64,000 nucleotides of DNA from Deltaproteobacteria bacterium YD0425bin51. GTDB lineage: Bacteria > Desulfobacterota > Desulfobacteria > Desulfobacterales > YD0425bin51. The notes below the pieces were generated by a model. That model saw nothing but the letters and a program-made list of their open reading frames with translations, searched no databases and was not told where the DNA came from. Below, in pieces: positions 43,917 through 53,169 of the stretch. The stretch spans positions 1 through 64,000 of the forward strand of contig PDZS01000022.1 of assembly GCA_002753225.1 (NCBI GenBank), in the 5' to 3' direction. Numbering within the stretch: the first letter of the stretch is position 1; each line of letters starts with the position of its first letter. Made by a program: the position numbers and the translations under genes.

Positions 43917-45637
43917 AAATAATAGTAGCAAAAACTGCAGGCTTTTGTATGGGCGTAAAAAGAGCAGTTGAAATGGTCTTGGATGCTACAAATCGTAATG
44001 AATTTCCAATTTATACTTATGGACCTCTTATCCATAATACTCAAGTTTTAGAACTTCTCGAGGAAAGAGGAGTATCTATATTAAACTCTGTACCTACAAA
44101 TGGAGGCGGAACAATACTCATAAGGGCACATGGTGTACCTCCAAAGATAAAAGAGAGTCTAAACAAAGGCGGCTTTAAATTAATTGATGCTACATGCCCA
44201 AGAGTTATAAAGGTTCAACAAATAATTTCTAGACATGCAAGAGATGGTTATGCTTCTATAATTGTAGGAGATAAAGATCATCCAGAAGTAGTAGGTTTAC
44301 TAGGGTACGCAGGAAATATGGGTTATGTTGTAGAAAATATAGAAGAACTAAAACAGCTTAAAATATTTGATAAAGCTATTATTGTGGCTCAAACCACACA
44401 AAATACACTTTTATTTGAAGAGATAACAAATATAGTTAAGAATAATTTCCCATATTATAAAGTTTTTAATACTATATGTGATTCTACCCAAAGGCGTCAA
44501 GATGAAGTTAAAGTTTTATCTAAATCTGTAGATACAGTTGTTGTTGTTGGTGGATTAAATAGCGGAAATACACAGCGGCTTTTTGAAATAGCAAAACTTG
44601 AAGGAAAACCTGTTTACCATATTGAAACTGAATATGATTTAAATATGGAAATTTTTGGCAAAACAAAATCTATAGGAATTACAGCAGGAGCTTCAACACC
44701 GAACTGGATTATAAATAAAATTTACAAAAATATTGAACTATCAATTTTTAAGGATAAAAAAAATCTAAGGAGATTATTTTTTTTACTACAACAATTTGTT
44801 CTTAGAACAAACCTTTATGTAGCTTTTGGTGCAGGTGCTTTGTGTTATACATGTACAAAACTTTCTTATATTAATTCATATTTTTCAAATGTGCTAATAG
44901 CAATGCTATATGTTCTTTCAATGCATATATTAAATAATCTTATAGGAAGAAAATCTGATAAATATAATGATCCAGATAGAGCAAACTTTTATGAAAAAAA
45001 TAAATTTATCCTTACATTTTTTGGATTTATTTCAGGAAGCATCGGATTATTTGTTGCTTATAAAACAGGTTTTACTTCATTTTTAATTCTCTTGGTTATG
45101 AGTGTAATGGGTTTTTTATATAACATAAAAATTATTCCCCTAAATTTAAGTTATCATCAGAAAATAAAAGATATTCCAGGCTCTAAAACAATTTTAATCG
45201 CTTTAGCTTGGGGAGTTGTAACATCTATTTTACCATCTATTGCTCAATTAAAAATTATTAATTTAACAACTTTTGTTGTTTTTATGTGGTCAACAATTTT
45301 AGTATTTATAAGAACTTCACTTTTTGATTTAATGGATATGCAAGGAGATCGAATTGTTGGCAAAGAAACAATTCCAATTTTGCTTGGAGAAAAAAAGACT
45401 ATACGCTTTTTAAAGACATTACTTTTAGGGCTTACTTTTATTTTATTGCTATCAAGTATATTAAAGATTACATCAAATATAGGTTTTTTGACAATTTTTT
45501 CTCCAATTTTTACTTTTATAATATTATCAATTCTTGAAACTGGTTACATTCCGCCTGGTATAAAAATGGAATTTTTAATTGATCTCCAGTTTTTACTTCT
45601 TGGCGCTATAACGTTTTTATTTTATTTTTATGGGTGA
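43913..45637 (+). CDS. ispH: IspH-UbiA fusion (HMBPP reductase joined to a prenyltransferase-like membrane domain)
   Basis: A 574-residue fusion. Residues 1-280 are IspH, the 4Fe-4S enzyme making IPP/DMAPP from HMBPP: C12 in 'GFCMGVKRAV', His in 'YGPLIHNTQV', 'RAHGVPP', 'DKDHPEVVG', Cys in 'ATCPRV' and 'TICDSTQRRQDEV', and 'ITAGASTPNWI'. Residues about 290-574 are a multi-helix membrane domain of the UbiA superfamily, with 'NNLIGRKSDKYNDPDR' (first Asp-rich motif, variant) and 'DLMDMQGDRIVGKETIP' (second). The fusion links isoprenoid precursor supply to a membrane prenyl transfer. Stand-alone IspH is about 310 residues. Confidence 0.9.
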   Translation: MKIIVAKTAGFCMGVKRAVEMVLDATNRNEFPIYTYGPLIHNTQVLELLEERGVSILNSVPTNGGGTILIRAHGVPPKIKESLNKGGFKLIDATCPRVIKVQQIISRHARDGYASIIVGDKDHPEVVGLLGYAGNMGYVVENIEELKQLKIFDKAIIVAQTTQNTLLFEEITNIVKNNFPYYKVFNTICDSTQRRQDEVKVLSKSVDTVVVVGGLNSGNTQRLFEIAKLEGKPVYHIETEYDLNMEIFGKTKSIGITAGASTPNWIINKIYKNIELSIFKDKKNLRRLFFLLQQFVLRTNLYVAFGAGALCYTCTKLSYINSYFSNVLIAMLYVLSMHILNNLIGRKSDKYNDPDRANFYEKNKFILTFFGFISGSIGLFVAYKTGFTSFLILLVMSVMGFLYNIKIIPLNLSYHQKIKDIPGSKTILIALAWGVVTSILPSIAQLKIINLTTFVVFMWSTILVFIRTSLFDLMDMQGDRIVGKETIPILLGEKKTIRFLKTLLLGLTFILLLSSILKITSNIGFLTIFSPIFTFIILSILETGYIPPGIKMEFLIDLQFLLLGAITFLFYFYG

Positions 45638-47672
45638 TATTTCTTCTGTCATTGGCAAATTAGCCATAAGTTATAAATTTATTGATGAAAATAAGCTGAA
45701 TGAAGCTCTTCAAATCTTTAAGTCTGAACAAGCGTCAGGCAAACAGGTTTCTCTTGAGCAAATTCTTGTAAGAAAAAAATATATATCATTAACACAACTT
45801 CAAACATTACGATCTGGAGCTGATTTTTGGGAAGCTAGACAGCGTGATATCAAATTTGGTATTGATGCTATCAAAAGAGGATTTGTTTCTCAAGAAAACG
45901 TTAATGATGCTTTAAAAGAGCAGGCTCTAGAATTTAAAAAAAATCAAACATGCAAAAATATTAGTGATATTTTAATAGCTAAAGGAGTTCTAACTGAAGA
46001 AGAGCGCAATTTAGTATTAGGACTACAATCTATTCAGCCAGAGAAAGAAGCTGTAGAAACTAAAGATGATGCAACGCCTAAAAAAGAGATAGAATTTGAG
46101 CTTATTTTATCAAGAGACATAGTAGCAAAAGCATTTATTCAACCAAAGGAAGAAGACTATAGCAATATAACTGTTGAAGATATTAAAGCTTTTCTTAAAA
46201 AAAGAGGTATTGTTCATGGAATATTGGGTGATGAAGTAATTAATGAATCTATAAAACAGCTTGTAGATAAAAAAGAGTCTACTTTAGTTGCTCAAGGAAC
46301 TCCTCCTACATCTCCTATTGATGCTGAAATAAACTACTTTTTTAATATTGATTATTTAAAAATTGGCACTGTTAAAGAAAATGGAACTATTGATTTTAAA
46401 GATAGAGGAGAAATTCCCCATGTCAAAAAAGGTACGCTTCTTGCTGAAAAAATCCCAATGAAAGATGGTTCATCTGGCACTACTATTTATGGCAGTCCAA
46501 TCCCTCCTTTAAAACCTAGAGATAAAAATCTGTTATGCGGAACAGGAGTTGAGCTTTCTCCTGATAAATGTAAGCTATTTGCCTCAATTGATGGACAACC
46601 TCAAATGATGGGAATAGGCAAAGTTTCTGTATTTCCAGAATTAAGAATTGCAGGGGATGTTTGTTTAAAAACAGGGCATATAGATTTTGATGGTAGTATT
46701 TTTGTAAATGGAGCAGTTCAAAACGGTTTTAAGGTTAAAGGCGGTAATTTAATTGCAAAAGAGATACTTTCAGCAGAAATTAATATGAGTGGAGATATCA
46801 TCGTTTCAGGTGGAATTATTGGAGCAAAGATTGAAACACAAGGAAATATACATGCTAAATTTATAAATTCCAGTACTATTTATGCATTTGGCGATATAAT
46901 CCTTGATAAAGAGATTATTAGTTCTCAAGTTTTAACAAGCGGAGCATTTAAAATTACAAATGGCAAAATTATATCTTCTATGATTTGTGCAAAAAAAGGA
47001 ATAATTGCTCAAGAAATAGGAACAGATTTTTCTACACCATGTAAAATTAAAGTAGGTACAGAAGATCATATAAAAAAAGTTTCTGAAGAATTTAAAAAAC
47101 TTATATTTAAGAAAAAAGAGATTTATGATAATTTAAGAGCTAAATTTGATAAAATTGAGATAGAGTTAAAAAATTTACAAAAACAAATTTCTGATATAGT
47201 TCAAATTGCAGAAAGTAATAATAGGCTTAAGCTTGCTGTGCAAAAAAGAATTGATTTATCCAAAGCAGAGCAGAATAAAGAAGCGCAAAGCAAAGCTCAG
47301 CTTTTACTAAAACAGCTTAATATAAAAGCAAAATCTATAGATGATTCAATAATACCCTTGTTTGATGAAGAAGAAAATTTCTGCATAGAATTTAATGACG
47401 TTTCTCCTAAAGTTAATAAAGGAGAAATAGAATTAGAAGAACTAAAAAAAGAACTAGATGAACTTTTAGAATGGGCAAAAAATAACAAACCTGTTCCCAT
47501 TGTTAAAGCTACAAATATTATTTGCGAAGGGACATATATAACAACTCCGAATGTTTCAACATCTATAGATGCTACTTATCAAAACGCAACCATAAGAGAG
47601 ATACAAACTGAAATATCTATTGGGGACAAGATTAAAAAAGAATGGACAATAAAAGCGTTCAGTGAAGGCTAA
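45630..47672 (+). CDS. FapA-like (DUF342) protein with MshEN-like N-terminal domains
   Basis: A 680-residue protein. The N-terminal about 135 residues hold two helical modules resembling MshEN/T2SS-E N-terminal domains ('LNEALQIFKSEQASGKQVSLEQIL' and 'VNDALKEQALEFKKNQTCKNISDILIAKGVL'), known in relatives to bind c-di-GMP. Then a FapA/DUF342 domain: 'INYFFNIDYLKIG', 'KKGTLLAEKIPMKDGSSGTTIYG' and the right-handed beta-helix 'IAGDVCLKTGHIDFDGSIFVNGAVQNGFKV', followed by a coiled coil (about 485-540). FapA proteins act in flagellar or polarity functions. The start overlaps the IspH-UbiA stop by 8 bases. Confidence 0.83.
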   Translation: MGDISSVIGKLAISYKFIDENKLNEALQIFKSEQASGKQVSLEQILVRKKYISLTQLQTLRSGADFWEARQRDIKFGIDAIKRGFVSQENVNDALKEQALEFKKNQTCKNISDILIAKGVLTEEERNLVLGLQSIQPEKEAVETKDDATPKKEIEFELILSRDIVAKAFIQPKEEDYSNITVEDIKAFLKKRGIVHGILGDEVINESIKQLVDKKESTLVAQGTPPTSPIDAEINYFFNIDYLKIGTVKENGTIDFKDRGEIPHVKKGTLLAEKIPMKDGSSGTTIYGSPIPPLKPRDKNLLCGTGVELSPDKCKLFASIDGQPQMMGIGKVSVFPELRIAGDVCLKTGHIDFDGSIFVNGAVQNGFKVKGGNLIAKEILSAEINMSGDIIVSGGIIGAKIETQGNIHAKFINSSTIYAFGDIILDKEIISSQVLTSGAFKITNGKIISSMICAKKGIIAQEIGTDFSTPCKIKVGTEDHIKKVSEEFKKLIFKKKEIYDNLRAKFDKIEIELKNLQKQISDIVQIAESNNRLKLAVQKRIDLSKAEQNKEAQSKAQLLLKQLNIKAKSIDDSIIPLFDEEENFCIEFNDVSPKVNKGEIELEELKKELDELLEWAKNNKPVPIVKATNIICEGTYITTPNVSTSIDATYQNATIREIQTEISIGDKIKKEWTIKAFSEG

Positions 47673-47678
47673 TTCTTT

Positions 47679-48698
47679 TTAGAGAGTCCCTAGTTCAATT
47701 GCATCAAAAACTTCTCTTGCTTCTTTAAAATCAGGTTTTACTTTTAAAGCGGCTGCAAAACTAGCTTTTGCTTTTGCAGGGTCATTTAAGTCAATGTAAA
47801 GTCTTCCAATATTGTAATAAATATTTGGTTCATTTGGATGAATTATTAAAGCCTTTTCATATTGTTTCAATGCAACTGAATAATTTCCTTTTCTGCGGTA
47901 TAATACTCCCATACTGTTATAAACATTAATTGTGTCAGGGTTCATCTTTAAAATTTCATTTAAAACTTCTTCAGCATCTTGATCTTTTTCTTTGCTAAGG
48001 AAAATGTCTGCAGCTTTTTGCATAAATTTCTGAGCTTCATCAACTTTTCCCATCTTTTTATAAGCTTCTCCCATTGCTTTATATGCTTTTGCAAAAAGTC
48101 TATCTAGCTGAACTGCTTTTCTAAATGCTTTTATACCTTCCTCATATTTGCCTTGAGCAGTTTTTATATAACCTATATTGTAATATAGCTCGGCAGTTTC
48201 ACCATGCTTAATTAGATTATTAAAGACTTCCAAAGCCTTGTCAAAATTTTTACCTTCGAGAAGTTTTAAACCTTCTTGTAAATTATTTTCAGTTTCTGGG
48301 AAAAAAGTTTCTTCAGCAGGAGATGCACTAATTGATTCAAATTTTTGTTTTAAATTAATGAGATTATAAGGTACTACAATTAAACCTGTAACTCCTGATT
48401 TTCCAGCTTGCAGGACTTTTACTTTAGTAAAAGCTGAATGGGTAAGGAAAAAGTTAGTGTTATAAAACCTGTCATCATTTTTAACCATTTTTAGAAGAGT
48501 AAGCCCGCTCATATCAGCTAGTTCCCATGCAGAAATTATACAATTAGGTTTTCTTTTCTTCAAAAGCGTCCAACCATCATTTCCTGAACGAGCTTGATAA
48601 ACAGTTGTATAACCATAATATTTTAAAATATCAGTTAATTCTCTAAGCGCTATTGAATTATCATCTACTAAAAGATACGATATAGGTTTCATGTTCAA
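47679..48698 (-). CDS. Receiver-TPR protein
   Basis: A 339-residue protein with an N-terminal receiver-like domain (about 5-120) and TPR repeats (about 150-335; 'AELYYNIGYIKTAQGKYEEGIKAFRKAVQLDRLFAKAY' etc.). In the receiver, the phospho-acceptor Asp is replaced: 'CIISAWELADMSG' has A-W where a D is expected, so it is a pseudo-receiver. It follows the adenylate cyclase gene with overlapping ends (4 bases), so the two are coupled. A scaffold role with the cyclase is likely, as inference. Confidence 0.85.
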   Translation of the reverse strand: MNMKPISYLLVDDNSIALRELTDILKYYGYTTVYQARSGNDGWTLLKKRKPNCIISAWELADMSGLTLLKMVKNDDRFYNTNFFLTHSAFTKVKVLQAGKSGVTGLIVVPYNLINLKQKFESISASPAEETFFPETENNLQEGLKLLEGKNFDKALEVFNNLIKHGETAELYYNIGYIKTAQGKYEEGIKAFRKAVQLDRLFAKAYKAMGEAYKKMGKVDEAQKFMQKAADIFLSKEKDQDAEEVLNEILKMNPDTINVYNSMGVLYRRKGNYSVALKQYEKALIIHPNEPNIYYNIGRLYIDLNDPAKAKASFAAALKVKPDFKEAREVFDAIELGTL

Positions 48699-50773
48699 AA
48701 ATTATCTAGCAAAAAAGAGTTCTCCTCTTCAATCCATTCATCTTCTTCATCAAAAATCGTAGGATTATCTTCCTCTTTTAACATACTAATGTTTAGAGTA
48801 ATGTCTTTATCAAAATTTTCATTCTTAAATTGAAATAAAAAATCTTCAACAGTTTTTCTTGTATTATCCTCAATTCCAGCATCAAGCCTTACAAATTTGT
48901 ATTCATAAATATTTCCGGAACTATTTTTAAAATACTTCCACATTATCACAGCAATTTCATAACATTTTAAAATCTGATTTTCAACCTTTGTAAGATTTAT
49001 TGATTCAAAATATAATTCTGACCAGCTATTTTTAATAAGAAAATCACAAGAGTTTAGGATTTTATCATAGCTGTCTTTATCCTGAATAGTATTTAATAAA
49101 ATGATCATCTTATTAAATACTGGTTGTGAAAGTTCCCAGTTTATATGATTTTTATCGGAAAAAAAAGAAGAAACTTCATCAATAAATTTTATGATTCGCT
49201 TACCTGAAATGGGATAATTATTCACTTCAATTTTTTTTTTTGTTTCTACAAAGCCATTCAGAATAATCCATCCAATAAATTCTAACAAAAAATGCCCTAT
49301 AAAAAATATTTGACCGCTTTGTTTTTTTCCTTTTCTTTCATCATAAACTGTCCATAAACCATGTAATCTTTCATCATATTGACAAGTTATAAAAAAAGAC
49401 AGTTCAGGAGCTATAGCTCTTAAATATGCTGAGGCAAATGGTATTTTATTTTCTTTTTCTTCTGTAAAGCTCTTTATTTTATTTTTTAAAATAGTAATAT
49501 CTGATTTGCTCATGTCTAATATTGGATTACTCTTATCAAGCATCTGCTCATATAACTTGTTTATTTTAATTAATATATCATCTTCGAATTTTTTATGTTT
49601 TGCTTCTCCCCATTCTATATAATTTTTAAGATCATATATTTTTTCTTCATCCCAATACCATTCTTTAATATATTTATTGATTAGCATCAATTTAGGGCTG
49701 TTTTCATCAATTTTAAAAGATATTGGATAACCTGACAATCTTAAAAAAATACATGTTTTAGCAAGCTCTAAATCATCCTCATTAAATGAATTCTTATAAA
49801 AGTTTATAATTTTTTCAAAAACAATAACATATGGATCTGTTAAGTAATTGCTCTCTAAATTATTTTGTGAAAATTTCTTCTTAATTATATCACACATGAG
49901 TGTTTCTTCAGTGTTTTGATAATAGTTCGCAACCACTGAAGATTTCATAAATGCTTTGACAGGATCATGATGTGCTTTATATATCTGCCAAATAAGAGCA
50001 CCAATACATTCATTAGTTGATATATGTGCTACATTACCCAAATCTATATAATCTTCAGAATTAAACTCATGGTGCTTAGCAATTTTTGCAAGTTTTATCC
50101 ATTTTTTATATGACGCATCATCTAAACCAACAGGTAAAACTGCCCAGTATGGGATTTTACCTCCAATCATGATAAATGTCCGATAAAACTCTTCTTTTAA
50201 TATTGTTCTCTGGGAGCTTCCAGAGCTTTCTTCATCAACTGATGAAAAATTATTCTCCTTTAATTGATTTATTCCCATTATAAAAAAATTAACACTTTGA
50301 CTATAATTAGCTTCACTCCATTTTTTTACTACATCTAATTTTTTATTTAATATTGTAAGCTGCTCTTTTGTAACTGTTTTGTCATCAACTATTACCCAAT
50401 AATCAAAATCAGAGTAATTTGTTTGAGCTATAGTTCCCGAACTCCCCATTAAATAAAGCCCTTTTATACAATAAAGACGTGATGTATAAGATATCATTTC
50501 ACCTTCAGATAAATTAAACCTTTTTAAAGTAAGCCTCCAAAAACCAGAATCATTAAATCCATATATACCATAAGCATTTGCATGATTCTCCATATATCCA
50601 GTAAATTTAGGGGAATTTATGTGAAGCAAAAATGGTATTGTATTAAAAAGCTCAAATTTTTTAGGCGGAAGATACCTAATAAGCTCTCTCAAACGAGAGA
50701 TATTATAAAAAACAAAAGATTTTTTATTAAAAACTGTTGCTTTTGCAATCAAATAAGGATTATCTTTTTCCAC
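48695..50773 (-). CDS. cyaA: Class I adenylate cyclase-like protein (short form)
   Basis: A 692-residue protein of the class I (CyaA) adenylate cyclase family, making cAMP from ATP. Signature blocks: 'YLMGSSGTIAQTNYSDFDYWV' in parts (GSS..SD.DYW nucleotidyltransferase core), 'VNFFIMGINQLKEN', 'GSSQRTILKEEFYRT' and 'ISTNECIGALIWQIYKAHHDPVKAFMKSS'. E. coli CyaA has about 848 residues, so the C-terminal regulatory part is shorter here. Its 3' end overlaps the receiver-TPR gene. A cNMP-binding protein without a DNA-binding domain is encoded at 36199. Confidence 0.85.
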   Translation of the reverse strand: MEKDNPYLIAKATVFNKKSFVFYNISRLRELIRYLPPKKFELFNTIPFLLHINSPKFTGYMENHANAYGIYGFNDSGFWRLTLKRFNLSEGEMISYTSRLYCIKGLYLMGSSGTIAQTNYSDFDYWVIVDDKTVTKEQLTILNKKLDVVKKWSEANYSQSVNFFIMGINQLKENNFSSVDEESSGSSQRTILKEEFYRTFIMIGGKIPYWAVLPVGLDDASYKKWIKLAKIAKHHEFNSEDYIDLGNVAHISTNECIGALIWQIYKAHHDPVKAFMKSSVVANYYQNTEETLMCDIIKKKFSQNNLESNYLTDPYVIVFEKIINFYKNSFNEDDLELAKTCIFLRLSGYPISFKIDENSPKLMLINKYIKEWYWDEEKIYDLKNYIEWGEAKHKKFEDDILIKINKLYEQMLDKSNPILDMSKSDITILKNKIKSFTEEKENKIPFASAYLRAIAPELSFFITCQYDERLHGLWTVYDERKGKKQSGQIFFIGHFLLEFIGWIILNGFVETKKKIEVNNYPISGKRIIKFIDEVSSFFSDKNHINWELSQPVFNKMIILLNTIQDKDSYDKILNSCDFLIKNSWSELYFESINLTKVENQILKCYEIAVIMWKYFKNSSGNIYEYKFVRLDAGIEDNTRKTVEDFLFQFKNENFDKDITLNISMLKEEDNPTIFDEEDEWIEEENSFLLDNF

Positions 50774-50817
50774 GTTTAATATTGAAAATATAAAAAAATT
50801 GAATTAAATTTATAATT

Positions 50818-51408
50818 ATGGAAGAATCACAAGAACAAAAAGACCTAAATAAAGCAATTGAGTTAGACCAACTTGATCTTGCTGAACTTCAAAAGGCTCT
50901 TCCCAAAAAAAAAGAAGAAGGAGCTCCTGAAGATAGTCAGGCAATACAGGAAAAAGGTAAAGATGTAAAGAAAAAAGGGCTACCTTTAAAAATAATAATT
51001 CCTGTATCTGCTGGTTTAGTAATTTTATTAATATTTTTTTTTGTTTGGAAATTTCTTTTTACAACTAAAAGCCACACAAAAGCCATTCCAAAACCTCCAA
51101 AACCTCATGAGCTATATGTTAAAATAGGTCCTATTATTGCAGGAACTGATACAGAGGAAGAAGGAAAAGTTAAACTTACTTTAGAGATAAGCTGTTCTAC
51201 TTTAGAACTTAAAAAAACCATTTCAGAATTAAATAGTCAACTTAAAGAAGAAATTCAAAACTATCTAAAGACAAAAGAAGTAATAGAACTAATATCAAAA
51301 AAAAACTTTGATACACTAAGAGTTAATTTAAAAAAAGAACTAATGTATCTATTAGAACTATCTTCTGGCATTGAAGAAGTTTACTTTTCAGAATTAATAG
51401 TTTACTAA
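50818..51408 (+). CDS. FliL-like single-pass membrane protein
   Basis: A 196-residue protein with a charged N-terminal region (1-60), one transmembrane helix (about 63-83) and a periplasmic domain resembling FliL, the flagellar basal-body protein associated with the stator ('LYVKIGPIIAGTD...', 'IQNYLKTKEVIELISKKNFDTLRVNLKKELMYLL' in parts). It is divergent from the adenylate cyclase gene. No other flagellar gene is in the window apart from the FapA-like one. The 3' end overlaps the convergent HD gene by 15 bases. Confidence 0.72.
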   Translation: MEESQEQKDLNKAIELDQLDLAELQKALPKKKEEGAPEDSQAIQEKGKDVKKKGLPLKIIIPVSAGLVILLIFFFVWKFLFTTKSHTKAIPKPPKPHELYVKIGPIIAGTDTEEEGKVKLTLEISCSTLELKKTISELNSQLKEEIQNYLKTKEVIELISKKNFDTLRVNLKKELMYLLELSSGIEEVYFSELIVY

Positions 51409-52176
51409 CCTTTGATGTTCAAGGTAATCATCTGCTTCTTTCACTGCTTTTTGAACATCTTTAGGTAAACCTTCAGCAATCCGCTTTATATATTGATTTT
51501 TATGAGCAATACGGAAAGATGGAATAAAATTTAAATCAAATATCCAGCTTATTTGAAAAAGCTTAAAATCATTTAACGTTTTCAAATCCCCCATCCATAC
51601 AAAACGATGTTCATAAAGAGCTTTAACTACAGGTTCTGAACAAATAGGCTCATCAGGAAAACCTAATCCTATTATTCCCTTTAATGTTAAATTATGCTCA
51701 CAATACATGCTAAAAAGATTCCAAATATCTAATTTATCAGCATCACGAATAAGACGAATAAAAAATGTTGTTCTTTCATCTTTGTTTTTAGGGATAACTG
51801 CTACATTATGATATGAAATTGCATTACAAATAAGCCTTTTTTTCCCTCTCTCATATCCTGCAAGTATTTTATGTTTAGATAACTCTCTTATTCCTATCTT
51901 GGAATGGCTCTCTGAGTCAGAATCTTTGAATGTTCTATATTTGAGAAATTGTTCAAATCGTCCCACATCATGGAATAACCCTATTACCTCTGCTAAGCAC
52001 AAATCTTCTTTAGACATAAATAACTCTTTACCGATAGATATTATATTCTCACAAACCCTAAATGTGTGATCTTTTTTTAATATTAAAGGAGCATTAAATT
52101 CATCATCATAAGTAAAATAATTATTAGTATAATTATTGAACCATTGCTTAAAAAGATTTACGTTGTCTATATTCAT
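51394..52176 (-). CDS. HD-domain phosphohydrolase
   Basis: A 260-residue HD-domain protein. Metal ligands: H in 'DHTFRVCENI', HD in 'GLFHDVGRFEQF', H in 'SYHNVAV' and D in 'RDADKLDIWN'. The HD domain occupies about 25-165. It likely hydrolyses a phosphate ester or nucleotide; the substrate is unknown. It overlaps the end of mobB by 29 bases, so the two are probably coupled. Confidence 0.83.
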   Translation of the reverse strand: MNIDNVNLFKQWFNNYTNNYFTYDDEFNAPLILKKDHTFRVCENIISIGKELFMSKEDLCLAEVIGLFHDVGRFEQFLKYRTFKDSDSESHSKIGIRELSKHKILAGYERGKKRLICNAISYHNVAVIPKNKDERTTFFIRLIRDADKLDIWNLFSMYCEHNLTLKGIIGLGFPDEPICSEPVVKALYEHRFVWMGDLKTLNDFKLFQISWIFDLNFIPSFRIAHKNQYIKRIAEGLPKDVQKAVKEADDYLEHQRLVNY

Positions 52177-52621
52177 AAATATTTTTTTCTATTAAATCAA
52201 AAAGATAATTTATATCTTGAGATGAATTATCAAAAAAAGCAATGACTTCATCAAATTCTTTGCCATAATTTTTATCTTCAATATTTAAAACTACAATTTT
52301 AGGAATATTTTCTTTTTTATACCCCTCTACAAAGACAATATCCATACCTTGAAAATAGCAAATAATATTTTCTATGCTTTCAAAATTTCCATCTTTTATC
52401 ATAAATAGTTTGTTTGGAGATGCGACTATAACAACTTCAGCACCAGCATTTTTGTGCTTTGAACTGTCCTTTCCATCCCAATCTATATTAATATCATGGT
52501 ATGTATGTTTTACACTCCCAACTTTATATTTTCTGTTTTTAAATTCACAGATTATTTTTTCAATAAGAGTAGTCTTACCTACCTTTGATTTTCCAACAAC
52601 TGATATAATTAAAGGTTTCAT
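52148..52621 (-). CDS. mobB: MobB, molybdopterin-guanine dinucleotide biosynthesis adapter
   Basis: A 157-residue GTP-binding P-loop protein. 'SVVGKSKVGKTTLIEKI' is the Walker A, 'VGSVKHTYHDINIDWDGKDSSKHKNAGAEVVIV' the MobB signature, and 'IVFVEGYKKENIPKIVV' the Walker B region. MobB assists MobA in attaching GMP to molybdopterin for bis-MGD enzymes. AOR enzymes in the window use a cofactor without the nucleotide, so MobB serves other enzymes such as formate dehydrogenases, which lie outside the window. Confidence 0.88.
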   Translation of the reverse strand: MKPLIISVVGKSKVGKTTLIEKIICEFKNRKYKVGSVKHTYHDINIDWDGKDSSKHKNAGAEVVIVASPNKLFMIKDGNFESIENIICYFQGMDIVFVEGYKKENIPKIVVLNIEDKNYGKEFDEVIAFFDNSSQDINYLFDLIEKNIYEYRQRKSF

Positions 52622-52626
52622 TCTAT

Positions 52627-53145
52627 CTAAAAAACTTTATTCTTTTCTTTTTGAATTTTTAATATTAATATTTTTTCTAATTGTTCTGATAACTTACAAT
52701 CAATTTTAGAAATGAGTTCTCTATAACCATTTGGAAGGTGTTTTGTACTGCTTGTTCTGCATATTTTAAAAAAATGCTCTAATAATTCTTCACAATCATT
52801 ATAAGCATAAGTAGAGCTTGATGAGATATAGCCTTGATAATCAACAGAATATACAAGATCTTCAAATTTATCTGAAGTATTGCCAAATTTATTTAGATTC
52901 TCTCTAGGAATAAACTCTTCTGTTTTCAAGATATATCTTTTTTGGGGGGTTATATAAAGAGTTAAAGCTTCTCCTTTGTATGCTACTCTTCGATCACCAA
53001 TATCTTTATACCAATATACCTTTTCCAAAAATTTATATTTGCAATCAAATTTATATGTCTTCCTCTTTCGACCTAAAGGAAGTTCAATTTGTTTTGTATC
53101 TTCTATTTCTTTTTTACCTAAACCTAAGACACTTAATATGCTCAT
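52627..53145 (-). CDS. Conserved protein of unknown function
   Basis: A 172-residue soluble protein that I do not recognise. It begins 'MSILSVLGLGKKEI', followed by a charged beta-rich part ('KTYKFDCKYKFLEKVYWYKDIGDRRVAYKGEALTLYIT' in parts) and a C-terminal helix. No Cys cluster or nucleotide motif is apparent. It lies between the heptahaem cytochrome gene (24-base gap) and mobB (5-base gap), all on the minus strand. Confidence 0.68.
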   Translation of the reverse strand: MSILSVLGLGKKEIEDTKQIELPLGRKRKTYKFDCKYKFLEKVYWYKDIGDRRVAYKGEALTLYITPQKRYILKTEEFIPRENLNKFGNTSDKFEDLVYSVDYQGYISSSSTYAYNDCEELLEHFFKICRTSSTKHLPNGYRELISKIDCKLSEQLEKILILKIQKEKNKVF

Positions 53146-53169
53146 AAAAAACCTTTGACTATAAAACTA

